NCBI GenBank assembly: GCA_016714895.1
Contig: JADKBV010000001.1
Span: forward strand, 682,001 to 746,000
Source: Saprospiraceae bacterium
GTDB lineage: Bacteria; Bacteroidota; Bacteroidia; Chitinophagales; Saprospiraceae
DNA: 64,000 bases
Reading direction: 5' to 3'
The position numbers and the translations under genes are program-made. Below, in pieces: positions 35,974 to 44,992 of this stretch; the first letter of the stretch is position 1, and each line of letters starts with the position of its first letter. Below the pieces are notes generated by a model. The model was given only the letters and a program-made list of their open reading frames with translations, was not told the DNA's origin and made no database searches.

Positions 35974-37536
35974 TTATTTTTTACAAAAAGAAAGGGTAAC
36001 CTGTTGGTTTTGTGCGTCATTCAATTGAATAAAATATGTTCCTGCCGGAAAATGGTCAATCGAAATATTTCCATGATGTATTACGCCTTTGTCAATCATT
36101 TTTCCCAAAGTGTTATAGATAACAAATGTTGTTTTATTTTCTTCATCCAAACCACTTAGACTGATAAAATCAGTTCCCGGATTAGGAAAAACACGTATAT
36201 CCAATGCTGGTCGGGACGTCCTGATTATAGATGTAGCCAGATCAGTAAATTTGCCATCGAAATCTGTTTGAGACAATTTATAATAAAAGGTATGACCTTC
36301 ACCTGGCTGATGAACAAATGAATATTGTTTTTCGCTGTTTCGGCTACCGCTGGCCATGATTTTTCCCACTTCCATAAAATCGGTTCCGTTGGTTGAAAAA
36401 AACACCGTAAAAAAGTGATTGTTAACTTCTGAAAATGTAAACCAATCGAGCAATACCTCATGTTCAGATTTCCACGAAGTTTTCAAACTGCCAAATCTGA
36501 CAGGTAACGGTGAAAAATATTCAATAAAATCCCGGTCAACAGCATCAGGATTGTTCACACTTAAAATTATTCGGATTTTATTATCATTGCCGCCGTCAGC
36601 ATCATCAAAACTGGAAGATCCGGTCGGATCATTTAATTGAATGACATCGTAAACTCCGAAAGGAATACTGTCAAAATAATACAAACCATCTGCTTGCGTG
36701 GTTGCAATGTAGGGTTCACCGGAAAAATTTTTAACCGGAAATCCCAAGGTATCAAACAATTGAACAACTGAACCTGCATAGGTTTGTGAACCAGAATTAT
36801 TTTTGACTTTACCACTTACAGAGCCTAAGCCGGTGACACAAAACTCAAATCCGGGTAGTCTCACCGCATGACTATTACTTACTCCATCATCTTGCGATCC
36901 GTTTACGTGACAAAGAGTAAAAGAGTTAACGGCGACATTATTGGACGAAACGATCACGGCCCCTCTGCTGTCATAATGATTTACATCACCATTTGTATTC
37001 AGAACATACTTGGATTTTACCGATTGTCCCATTATATTAAATGTTGGAAAAGCGGACATATATTGTAAGGATAGCGGAACATTTCTGCCATTCATCGATG
37101 CAATAAAAGAAAGACTATCCTGATAGGAACTTTCAAGTCTGCCGCGGGCAATATAGTCAATATCAAAAACGGGAAAATTTTGTAAAATGGTCGGATTTGA
37201 AAATTCAAAGGTAAGACAAACCGGTTGATTTACAACTGTTGCCGTTGATTGCATCATCAACGAACCGGGACCATAATACGCATTTGATTTTGTATAATCA
37301 TTTTGGTCACTTGGATTTAAAGTAGTTGTATTTACTCCAAAAGGATCAGAAATTGAAACTTTTATTTGAGTACTTCCAATGGTATATGTATTGAGCACAT
37401 CATCTGCCTTCCAGACAGCTCTGTTGCCAATGGTGTCTCCTTCCCAGGTAAATTTATCTGTCGTGATACAATATTGACCCAAGACAAAAAACGGCAGCAA
37501 CCCCAATATTATGACTAAAGATAAAATTTTGTACAT
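35974..37536 (-). CDS. T9SS-secreted protein with SdrD-B-like domain
   Basis: A 520-aa cargo starting MYKILSLVIILGLLPFFVLG (signal peptide, cleavage near LGQ). The N-terminal ~250 residues are beta-rich. GSVSGKVKNNSGSQTYAGSV opens an SdrD-B/Cna-B-like repeat ending GNDNKIRIILSVNNPDA. The region PLPVRFGSLKTSWKSEHEVL with YYKLSQTDFDGK is a conserved block often found just before T9SS sorting domains. The C-terminus contains VFPNPGTDFISLSG and a type A sorting domain. Probably a cell-surface or released structural protein. The longer frame to 37692 is excluded because it lacks a signal peptide at that start. Confidence 0.85.
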   Translation of the reverse strand: MYKILSLVIILGLLPFFVLGQYCITTDKFTWEGDTIGNRAVWKADDVLNTYTIGSTQIKVSISDPFGVNTTTLNPSDQNDYTKSNAYYGPGSLMMQSTATVVNQPVCLTFEFSNPTILQNFPVFDIDYIARGRLESSYQDSLSFIASMNGRNVPLSLQYMSAFPTFNIMGQSVKSKYVLNTNGDVNHYDSRGAVIVSSNNVAVNSFTLCHVNGSQDDGVSNSHAVRLPGFEFCVTGLGSVSGKVKNNSGSQTYAGSVVQLFDTLGFPVKNFSGEPYIATTQADGLYYFDSIPFGVYDVIQLNDPTGSSSFDDADGGNDNKIRIILSVNNPDAVDRDFIEYFSPLPVRFGSLKTSWKSEHEVLLDWFTFSEVNNHFFTVFFSTNGTDFMEVGKIMASGSRNSEKQYSFVHQPGEGHTFYYKLSQTDFDGKFTDLATSIIRTSRPALDIRVFPNPGTDFISLSGLDEENKTTFVIYNTLGKMIDKGVIHHGNISIDHFPAGTYFIQLNDAQNQQVTLSFCKK

Positions 37537-38065
37537 GATAACTTTTGATTTATGATAAATATGACAAATTAATGAACCTTGTTGGTTTTGATCTTTTGGG
37601 ATTTGACATATTACAGATATCTCTAATATATCAAAAACCGTGCTAGACTTCAAATTATGACATTTTTTCAGTGTATTCATATAAAAAATCAATGGATACC
37701 CTGATTAAAAACAAAGTAAATGAAAGTGGATTTTGTAAATTAATTCAACATAATGTTTAATCCTTCCGAAATCAAAATCATTACATTCTCGGTAAATTCA
37801 CCATTTTGTTAGAAACTCTGTCATGATAATAAAATCCTTATGAAAAGCTTACATTTTGAAAATTATTTTGTTTAATTAAGCAGTTTAATCGCAATCCATC
37901 ATTAAAAAATAGTACTTCCTTTTATAAGGAACGAACCAGAATTGTTGAATTTCTTTTATCAAAATATAAATTTTACAACGATTTTGTTGTATTTAATAAA
38001 TACAATGATATTGTTGTGAACTAAATGTGCAACAATTGTGTTGTATATTGAAAAGTTTTTATAAC
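37537..38065. other. gene-free region upstream of the ATPase pair, holding three dyads
   Basis: 529 bp without a gene. The notable content is the set of three dyads at 37975-38044. The remainder is A/T-rich; no TAnnTTTG element with a proper -33 box was found. Confidence 0.45.
37975..38044. promoter_or_regulatory. three 16-bp dyads at 27-bp period
   Basis: Three copies of R-CAAY-N6-GTTGT: ACAAC...GTTGT at 37975-37990, ACAAT...GTTGT at 38002-38017 and GCAAC...GTTGT at 38029-38044. The starts are exactly 27 bp apart, and the last ends 21 bp before the ATPase ATG. The half-sites are inverted (CAAC/GTTG), as for a dimeric DNA-binding protein. Candidates: autoregulatory operators, or iteron/parS-like sites for the ATPases themselves. 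Seen directly; role inferred. Confidence 0.65.
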
Positions 38066-39241
38066 ATGAGAATACCATGCAGAACAATCATAGGCACCGC
38101 AGCCGAAGGCAACAAATATTTCCAAAGAGAAAAACTTGAAAATCTCATTTTAAGAGCATTGAGAAAAGGCAACTTTATTCATTTTACCGCACCAAGAAGA
38201 ACCGGAAAAACATCCATTCTCAAAAAACTGGCAACTTCATCGTATGAAGACCTGATTTGTATATATGAAGACATAGAATCTGATAAGACTTCCACTGATC
38301 TTTACAAAAGACTAATCAGACTCATTGAAAAATCTGTTAACAAGTCAGACAAATGGGGTAAAAAATTATGGGCAGTTATCACCGCAAAAAAGATCAAAGG
38401 TATTAATATCTATGAAGGAAAAATTGACCTGGAAGAAAAACAGACAGATCATAAGCAGTTATTTCTGGACTTAGTCATTGCCATCAATGATTCAGAAGTA
38501 AAAATCGTATTGTTTCTTGACGAATTTCCGGATGTTATCAATAATATTATGGATACAGAAGGTGCAGATGCTGCATTAAACGTACTACATACTTTGAGAA
38601 GCCTGAGACAAACATCCGACTTTAATCAATCTTTCGGTCTGGTTTTTTCGGGTTCAGTTGGACTGACACATATTGTAAGAAAAATCGGCAGAGCTAAATT
38701 ATTAAATGATCTAAAGGTTATAGAACTTGATCCCTTAACGCCTGAAGAGTCAAATAATTTTATTTCTTTTCTTACGGAAGGAGCTACATTGTACGTTCCG
38801 ATGGAAACACGAATCTATTTACAAACTAAACTACGACAACTTATACCGTATTACATCCAACTCATCATCGAAAAAGGGGACGAATGGACGGAAGACAACC
38901 ATTCTGACACCCTTACAAAAGAAGATGTGGACCATGTATACAACAAGATTATCACAGAAAGTGATAAGTTTATTGATTGGGTTGACAGAATAAAAACCTA
39001 TTTTTCAGACCGCTCAAAATTTTTATTACAGCTTCTGACTACCATAGCCTATCAGGATGAAATAGCGATTCAAGAGGTCCTCAATATTGCGCATCAATAT
39101 CAGGCTGAGGATTATGAAGAGCTGATTCATCAGGTATTGATAGCAGACGGATATCTGGTCAAAAACGAATCTGGAAAATTAATTTTTGCTTCACCTCTAC
39201 TGAGAGATTGGTGGAAGTATCATTACAGTTTACCCAAATAA
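38066..39241 (+). CDS. ORC/STAND-like P-loop ATPase, first of a pair
   Basis: A 391-aa ATPase. Walker A APRRTGKTS is at residues 42-50 and Walker B VLFLDEF at about 147-153. FSGSVGL later resembles a sensor 1 segment, and the C-terminal third is helical with a probable winged-helix region. The layout is that of the archaeal-ATPase/ORC-Cdc6-like and STAND groups (COG1672-like), whose members act as NTP-dependent switches in defence, regulation or replication. The ATG at 38066 is preferred over a GTG at 38027, which lies within the second and third dyads. The gene is followed by the second ATPase after 6 bp. Function cannot be assigned. Confidence 0.75.
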   Translation: MRIPCRTIIGTAAEGNKYFQREKLENLILRALRKGNFIHFTAPRRTGKTSILKKLATSSYEDLICIYEDIESDKTSTDLYKRLIRLIEKSVNKSDKWGKKLWAVITAKKIKGINIYEGKIDLEEKQTDHKQLFLDLVIAINDSEVKIVLFLDEFPDVINNIMDTEGADAALNVLHTLRSLRQTSDFNQSFGLVFSGSVGLTHIVRKIGRAKLLNDLKVIELDPLTPEESNNFISFLTEGATLYVPMETRIYLQTKLRQLIPYYIQLIIEKGDEWTEDNHSDTLTKEDVDHVYNKIITESDKFIDWVDRIKTYFSDRSKFLLQLLTTIAYQDEIAIQEVLNIAHQYQAEDYEELIHQVLIADGYLVKNESGKLIFASPLLRDWWKYHYSLPK

Positions 39242-39247
39242 TAAATC

Positions 39248-40918
39248 ATGGTTCAAAATTACCCTATCACTTCGCATCAGGTGTCACAACTTTCAACAAA
39301 AGAAATCAGAAAGGGATACATAGTCAGGAAAAACCTGCTAAACAGGACACTCGCAAAAATTAATCAAACCAACCGTACTGATTCTGTCCAACACATGGTT
39401 TTTGTTGGCTCGCGGGGCAGCGGCAAAACTTTGATAATCAACAGAATAAAAGCGGAATACGAACAAAGTGATAAATTTATAACGATTTATCTACCTGAAG
39501 AGCAACCAGGACTTTACCGCTTATTCGATGTCTGGTTGGCTATCATAGACGAGTTGAATGCCCTTGGTTATCATGTGCAACGACCAATGATTGATTTGAC
39601 AAAAGAAAATTTTTCTTACCTATCCAAAACCGGATATGAAATCATTCATGAGTTTCTGAAAAAAGAAAACAAACAAATCATCTTGTTGCTCGATAATATA
39701 GACAGGGTATTTAATAACATAACAAATGACAAAGCGCTACTGAGAGAATTATTGCAAAATCACAAGGATTTGGTTATCATAGGTGGCAGTACGGAAATGT
39801 CAGAAGATTTTTGGGATTACGGCGATCCGTTTTATCAGTTTTTTAAGATTATTCGCCTTGAAGGCCTCTCAAAAACAGAAGTCAGTGATTTACTCTTATA
39901 TTGGAGTGAAACGTTTGATTTACCAGCAATCAAGGAGGTCTTACTCACCAATCCCGGCAAAATCGAAGCAATCCGGCAAATGACAGGAGGTAATCCACGT
40001 GCCATGATCATGTTTATCCGACTTTTGGCAGACAACCGGAAAGCACATAGTTTTGACTTCCTGATCAGCATTATAGATCAGACCACTGCCATCTATCAGG
40101 AGAGACTTCACCAACTCACGCCGCAACAACGGAAAATTGTCGCCGAGCTGGCATTTATTTGGGCACCGTCTACTGTAGATCAACTGGTCAAAGTATGTCT
40201 GATGCAAAATAGTCTCATCTCAGCCCAACTCAACAAGCTCCAAAAAGCCGGTATAGTAGATGCTATTAAACCTCCAAAAGGCAGAACTGTCTATCGACTC
40301 AGAGAACGACTGTTCAACCTGTTTCTTATTATGACCCAAGCGGGTACTATGCAGAAAAAAAGAGCGAAGTATCTGACTGATTTTTTGGAAGATTGGTATA
40401 ATCAGGAGTTCCCGAATCAATCTCAGAATATGCCGCATTCTGAAAACACCCTGAATGAACCTTTTGCGCCATACTTTTCCAATAAGGATATTTTCAACAA
40501 TGAAATATTCAGTCTTTATAAAGAAAACAATAAAAAGGCAGCTTTAGATTACCTTAAAAAAGATATCGATCAAAACAACAATAATCCGTTTTTGAACATC
40601 ATTGACCTTTGGTTGGGTGATGTAAAAAAATATCATCAACAAAGAACAGAGATTTCCGAGGATTTAATCTCCTATAAACATGCAGACATTTACATTCAGG
40701 AATCTTTAGTCCACTATCAATACGATTGGATTAAACAACTTTTTGACCGGAATGAAGCGCTTTACCAAAAAACTGAACCTTTATATTATGCCACGCAAGT
40801 TTTACATAATCCTGCATCTGACATAAACACTTTCGTACCGGAAGTTTTGATCGAAACGGTGCAAAACATCCTTACTTATGTAAGAACTCGACAAAATTTC
40901 TATTACACAAATAATTAA
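39248..40918 (+). CDS. ORC/STAND-like P-loop ATPase, second of a pair
   Basis: A 556-aa ATPase starting 6 bp after the first, so they are co-transcribed. Walker A GSRGSGKT is at residues 54-61, Walker B IILLLDNIDR at about 144-153, and a sensor-like segment IIGGSTEMSEDFWDY follows. Residues ~290-380 look like a winged-helix domain (TPQQRKIVAELAFIW, then SAQLNKLQKAGIVDAI), and the C-terminus is helical. It shares only general architecture with the first ATPase. No nuclease, protease or other effector domain is visible, which is unusual for STAND defence systems. Candidate partner-dependent NTPase switch. Confidence 0.75.
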   Translation: MVQNYPITSHQVSQLSTKEIRKGYIVRKNLLNRTLAKINQTNRTDSVQHMVFVGSRGSGKTLIINRIKAEYEQSDKFITIYLPEEQPGLYRLFDVWLAIIDELNALGYHVQRPMIDLTKENFSYLSKTGYEIIHEFLKKENKQIILLLDNIDRVFNNITNDKALLRELLQNHKDLVIIGGSTEMSEDFWDYGDPFYQFFKIIRLEGLSKTEVSDLLLYWSETFDLPAIKEVLLTNPGKIEAIRQMTGGNPRAMIMFIRLLADNRKAHSFDFLISIIDQTTAIYQERLHQLTPQQRKIVAELAFIWAPSTVDQLVKVCLMQNSLISAQLNKLQKAGIVDAIKPPKGRTVYRLRERLFNLFLIMTQAGTMQKKRAKYLTDFLEDWYNQEFPNQSQNMPHSENTLNEPFAPYFSNKDIFNNEIFSLYKENNKKAALDYLKKDIDQNNNNPFLNIIDLWLGDVKKYHQQRTEISEDLISYKHADIYIQESLVHYQYDWIKQLFDRNEALYQKTEPLYYATQVLHNPASDINTFVPEVLIETVQNILTYVRTRQNFYYTNN

Positions 40919-40939
40919 AAAATGAGCACCATTTTTTAA
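40915..40939 (+). terminator. A/T-rich hairpin at end of ATPase operon
   Basis: TTAAAAAATG/CATTTTTTAA arms with a 5-nt loop overlap the stop codon of the second ATPase. Symmetric A and T runs make it usable in both directions, but the stem has little G+C. Confidence 0.5.
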
Positions 40940-41014
40940 CCATAAAATCTGTAATTGACAACTCCAACAAATTTCACAAATAACACATTATCAAATCAAC
41001 AAAATACAGCCCCC

Positions 41015-43950
41015 TCAATACCGCCCGTCCTTGACCCATGGCAGTTTCTCCATCTTACTCACTTCCAGGCTGGGAAAACCAAAATCCTCCACGACCTTGC
41101 CCAATACGATGTAACAACCCTTGCCCTTGAACGGGTACTTTGCCAGGCTGGGCGGAAAGTGGACGGTGTCAAAAAATGGCCTTCCACGTCGGTCATGGTG
41201 CCGAAATTCATGATGTCGCCTTTGATCGTGGTCACCCACTTGCGGCAGACGTAATACCCTACCATCCTGACGGTCTTACCAATACAATCTTTCATCTGTG
41301 AAGCACGGATGTCGCCACGGAACTTCGTCACAAGTAAATCAAAGGGATTACACAAGGGAAAACCCAACAACTCAATCTCGTCAAAAGATTGTTCGTGTTC
41401 GGTCTCCGACAAAACCGGCAAGGCGTAATTTTCCGGTTCGACCTCAAAAAAAGTAGCGCAATGTACGTGTTTGATCAACGGATTGTGCACGGCATTTTTC
41501 TCCCACATGAGCTCGTACTTGTTCATCCCAGTAATCCGGAAAGCCCCGATCCGGATCAGTATCTCCAACTGCTCTTTGGAAATATCAATCCGGTGGACAA
41601 AGTCCTTCAGACTGCGGTAATCGCCGTGCGTCAAACGCTCTTCGACAATGGCCAGGGCAATCTTCCGCTCGAGGTTGGACAAGTGAATGAATCCTATGTA
41701 TATGGTAGTACCGTAAATATTCGTCAGATAGGTAGAGTTGTTGACACAAGGTGCTTCGATCTTTGCTCCGCACATCCTCGCTTCATGGATATACTGCTCC
41801 GTACTGTAAAAACCCCCAAAATTATTGATCACGGCGGTCATAAATTCCAATGGAAAGTAGGTCTTCAGATACAAACTCTGAAAAGACTCAGCGGCAAAAC
41901 TGGCGGAGTGCGCCTTACAAAAGGAATATCCGCTGAAACTTTCAATCTGCCGCCATACTTCTTTGATCAGATCGTCGGGATACCCTCTTTCTTTACAGTT
42001 TTTAAAATACTTCTCCTGAAGGCGATAGAAGGTGTCGGAACTCTTTTTTTTGCCGGTCATGATCCGCCGCAATACATCTGATTCATCGAGGTCGAGACCG
42101 GAAAAATGATGGACAATCTTCATCACATCTTCCTGATAGACCATCACCCCGAAGGTCTCACCCAGATGTTCTTCAAAAACGGGGTGCAGATAACTGAAAC
42201 TGTCGGGCTTATGAAAACGCTGGATGTACTCCCGCATCATCCCGGATTGCGCAACACCGGGCCGGATGATGGACGACGCAGCAACGAGATGAACGTAATT
42301 GTCACAACGCAACTTATGCAGCAATCCGCGCATCGCCGGTGACTCAATATAAAAACAACCGATACAATGCCCGGAACGCAACTGAGTTTTGACGTTGGGA
42401 TCTTCTTTGATCAAGGCTACATTGTGCACATCGATGGCTTTACCCTGGTTTTGTCTGACCAACTCCACTGCATCCCGGATATGGCCGAGACCTCTTTGGG
42501 ACAGGACGTCGTATTTGTGATATTCCAGGTCTTCAGCACCATACATATCAAAATGCACAATCGGAAATCCCTTAGGCATCATCAGTAAGGCTGTGTGATA
42601 ATTGAGCGGTCTTTCGCTGATCAAAATTCCTCCGGCGTGAATGGAAAGATAGTTGGGAAACTTTTCGATCATCTTTCCGTATTTAAAAATATGTCTGGCA
42701 AACGGATGATGCTTTTCCGTAGCCATGGGCTCATCGACGATGGTGTCGATATCTGCCTTGGGTAACCCCAGCACCTTGCCCAACTCCCTGATGATGGACT
42801 TGCCTTTGAAGGTATTGTACGTCGCCAGTAGCGCGGTGTTTTCTTTTCCGTATCTTTTAAAAATATAATCTGTGACATCATCCCTTTCATTCCATGAAAA
42901 GTCGATGTCGAAGTCCGGCGGCGAACTCCGGTGCGGATTGATAAAACGTTCGAAGTAAAGGTCGAGTTCCAAAGGATCCACATCCGTGATATCCAGATTG
43001 TACGCCACGATGGAATTGGCGCCGCTCCCCCGCCCTACATGAAAATACCCGACAGAATGAGCGTACCGGACAATATCCCACGTAATGAGAAAATAAGCAC
43101 AAAAACCCATTTTTTCGATTACTTTCAACTCCCGGAGCGTTCTTTCCATTGCTTTTTTATGTCCCGGACCATATCTCCGGTCACATCCGCTAACGGCCAG
43201 TTTGGTCAGCAGTTTATAGTCATCTGCCTTATCTCCGGTGAAGGTTCGTCGGTTGTGCAGATAAGTGGCTTTCATTTCCGTACTACAGGAATCGAGTATT
43301 TTTCGGGTATTTTCGAGAATAACCGGATACATCTCATATATTTTTTCGAAGTAGTCAGGTGGATAAAATATCTCGGAAGATACAGCACAAGCCTTAGCAT
43401 CGAGCTTGCCGATGACAATATTCAGATCAATACATCGCAGCAGTTTATGTGCCTTAAACCCATCCTGGTCGGCAAAAGTCACCGGGCTAAAAACAACAAG
43501 TTTATGCTGATAATTTTTGAGATATGACGAATACAGGTGGTTGACCTCCGAAGGCCGGACACCAACATATTCATAATCGTGCAACAACTCCACCCCTTTA
43601 GGAAGCTTACGGTATACAATATAACAATGTTGGAAAACCGGAGCTTCGGACGGTAAAGGTTCGCCATTGAGGGAAGATTCAGTCAGCAGAGAACACAATT
43701 CTCTCCAACCTTCATCGTTGCGGGCAATCCCCAGGTACAAAAAATCTCCGTCCTGCCTGAATTCGATACCGAGGATGGGTTTGATGTTTTGTTTCCGGCA
43801 GGCGGTCACAAACTGAAAAGCACAGGAAGTATTATTGATGTCTGTCAATACCATAGCTGTCACACCAAAGGATTTTGCGAGGACAGGCAATTCCTCCGGA
43901 GACAATGTCCCGTAACGAAGGCTGTAATAGGTATGGGTATTGAGATACAC
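41015..43950 (-). CDS. second DnaE-type DNA polymerase III alpha (ImuC-like), C-terminal frameshift
   Basis: Over 960 codons of DnaE. An N-terminal PHP domain (FGVTAMVLTDINN region; metal-site residues partly altered), then catalytic PDFDIDF and KYDVLSQRGLGHI. The latter suggests the shorter error-prone DnaE2/ImuC-like group used in lesion bypass. Near 41171-41176 a T6 run (minus strand) should be T7: the present frame ends in a non-conserved tail, while the +1 frame gives a normal end (PFFDTVHFPPSLAKYPFKGK to 41015). With one base restored the protein is 978 aa. Start is GTG at 43950; no in-frame ATG precedes the stop 5 codons upstream. No ImuB/ImuA neighbour is seen. Confidence 0.85.
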
Positions 43951-43956
43951 GTCAGA

Positions 43957-44009
43957 ATGAGGTTAAGGTTGAGATTGAGGCAAAGATTGAGGCAAAGATT
44001 GAGGTTAAG
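43957..44009. repeat. short tandem repeat, 12-bp units
   Basis: Two exact ATTGAGGCAAAG units (43974-43997) and a diverged third (43998-44009), preceded by a partial GAGGTTAAG unit. It lies directly upstream of the DnaE start, so it may form part of its leader. Confidence 0.7.
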
Positions 44010-44245
44010 GCATAGTGTGTTGGGTTTTAGGTAATCGTTTAGCTGTACTTATCATCATACATACCTGTCAAATCATCCGTTTATCAAATCGCAAATTCAT
44101 TACATATATACAATTGTCGATATTTACGTCATTATATTGTCGGTTTATTCGGCAAATATAGGTATTTTTTTTATTAGAAGAGAAAAAGATTGTTTTTTTT
44201 GTAAAAAATGAGGTGGTAGGGAACATAAAACAAATGAATCGTGTT

Positions 44246-44273
44246 TACGTAATAAAATATTTTTAAATACGTA
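44246..44273. promoter_or_regulatory. two TACGTA palindromes upstream of toxin-antitoxin genes
   Basis: TACGTA at 44246-44251 and 44268-44273, 22 bp apart, ending 4 bp before the antitoxin ATG. RHH antitoxins usually bind such palindromes to autoregulate, so this is the likely operator. Confidence 0.5.
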
Positions 44274-44277
44274 CAAT

Positions 44278-44535
44278 ATGGATGCAAAAGTTACTTTATC
44301 ATTTGATGCAGAAGTTATTCGCAAAGCAAAAATATTTGCTGAAGGACAAAACATCAGCTTATCACGGCTCACAGAATTTCTCTACAAAAAAATGACAGAA
44401 AAATCCTATAAAAGTCTGGAAGAACTGGATATATCCGATTGGGTTCACGCCGTGGCTGAAGGTCAGGCAGAATACATCACCAGACCCAAATCCCGCAAAA
44501 AAGTCCGGGCTGAATACTTCGATTCAAAAAAATAA
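44278..44535 (+). CDS. DUF6364/RHH-like antitoxin
   Basis: An 85-aa protein. The N-terminal MDAKVTLSFDAEVIRKAKIF is a ribbon-helix-helix DNA-binding strand-helix start, and the basic/acidic tail (SRKKVRAEYFDSKK) would wrap the toxin. It is followed after 8 bp by a PIN-domain toxin, giving a classic type II toxin-antitoxin order. The name DUF6364 fits the sequence style; exact family not certain. Autoregulation through the upstream TACGTA sites is likely. Confidence 0.75.
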   Translation: MDAKVTLSFDAEVIRKAKIFAEGQNISLSRLTEFLYKKMTEKSYKSLEELDISDWVHAVAEGQAEYITRPKSRKKVRAEYFDSKK

Positions 44536-44543
44536 CCGTTTTT

Positions 44544-44987
44544 ATGCAAAGACTATTTTTGGATGCTAATGTAATCATCGCTGTATTAAACAAAGAATAT
44601 CCTTTATTTACCCATGCCGCACGGATATTGAGTCTGGCGGACAAACCCGGCATAAATTTGTACACATCACCGGCTTGCCTCTCCATTGCCTTTTATTTTG
44701 CTGAAAAAAAATGTGGGACCCAAAAGGCCAAACAAAAAATAAACACGCTCGTTAATCACATTGGTATTTGTGCTATAAATGAAGAAATGGTCAAAAAAAC
44801 CATTTCAAATGTCAAAATCCACGACTTTGAAGACGGCCTGGAGTATTATGCTGCTGAAGGAATGAACTGCACTTATATCATCACTGAAAATGAAAAAGAT
44901 TTTTATTTTTCAGACATTACCGTTAAAAACTGCAAAAATTTCCTGGATGACTACCTGGCAGATTATCCTGCAACTTTCATAAAATAA
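44544..44987 (+). CDS. PIN-domain toxin (VapC-like ribonuclease)
   Basis: A 147-aa PIN domain: FLDANVII at the start (first catalytic Asp), a central helix with conserved acidic residues, HDFEDGLEYYAA and ITENEKDF with the last acidic residues. The four-acid pattern fits a Mg2+-dependent endoribonuclease that cleaves tRNA or rRNA. Paired with the upstream antitoxin after 8 bp. The toxin ends 5 bp before the T9SS gene that converges on it. Confidence 0.85.
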   Translation: MQRLFLDANVIIAVLNKEYPLFTHAARILSLADKPGINLYTSPACLSIAFYFAEKKCGTQKAKQKINTLVNHIGICAINEEMVKKTISNVKIHDFEDGLEYYAAEGMNCTYIITENEKDFYFSDITVKNCKNFLDDYLADYPATFIK

Positions 44988-44992
44988 AAGTT

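Larger units (their letters stand above)
43951..44277. other. gene-free region: minisatellite and TA promoter
   Basis: Contains the 12-bp repeats (43957-44009) beside the DnaE start, and the two TACGTA palindromes before the antitoxin. The middle is A/T-rich with no gene. Confidence 0.45.

Noticed and set aside
37537..37692. N-terminal extension of the 35974 cargo
   Set aside because: The signal peptide begins at 37536; the extension is non-conserved and charged.
38027..38065. GTG start for the first ATPase
   Set aside because: It would place coding sequence across the third dyad, and the MRIPCRTIIG start is better.
41015..41239. Independent 74-aa gene
   Set aside because: Its C-terminal two thirds are the missing end of the DnaE-like protein, and its start lies inside that gene.
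43957..44009. CRISPR-like array
   Set aside because: Units are 12 bp without spacers; no cas genes. Simple tandem repeat.
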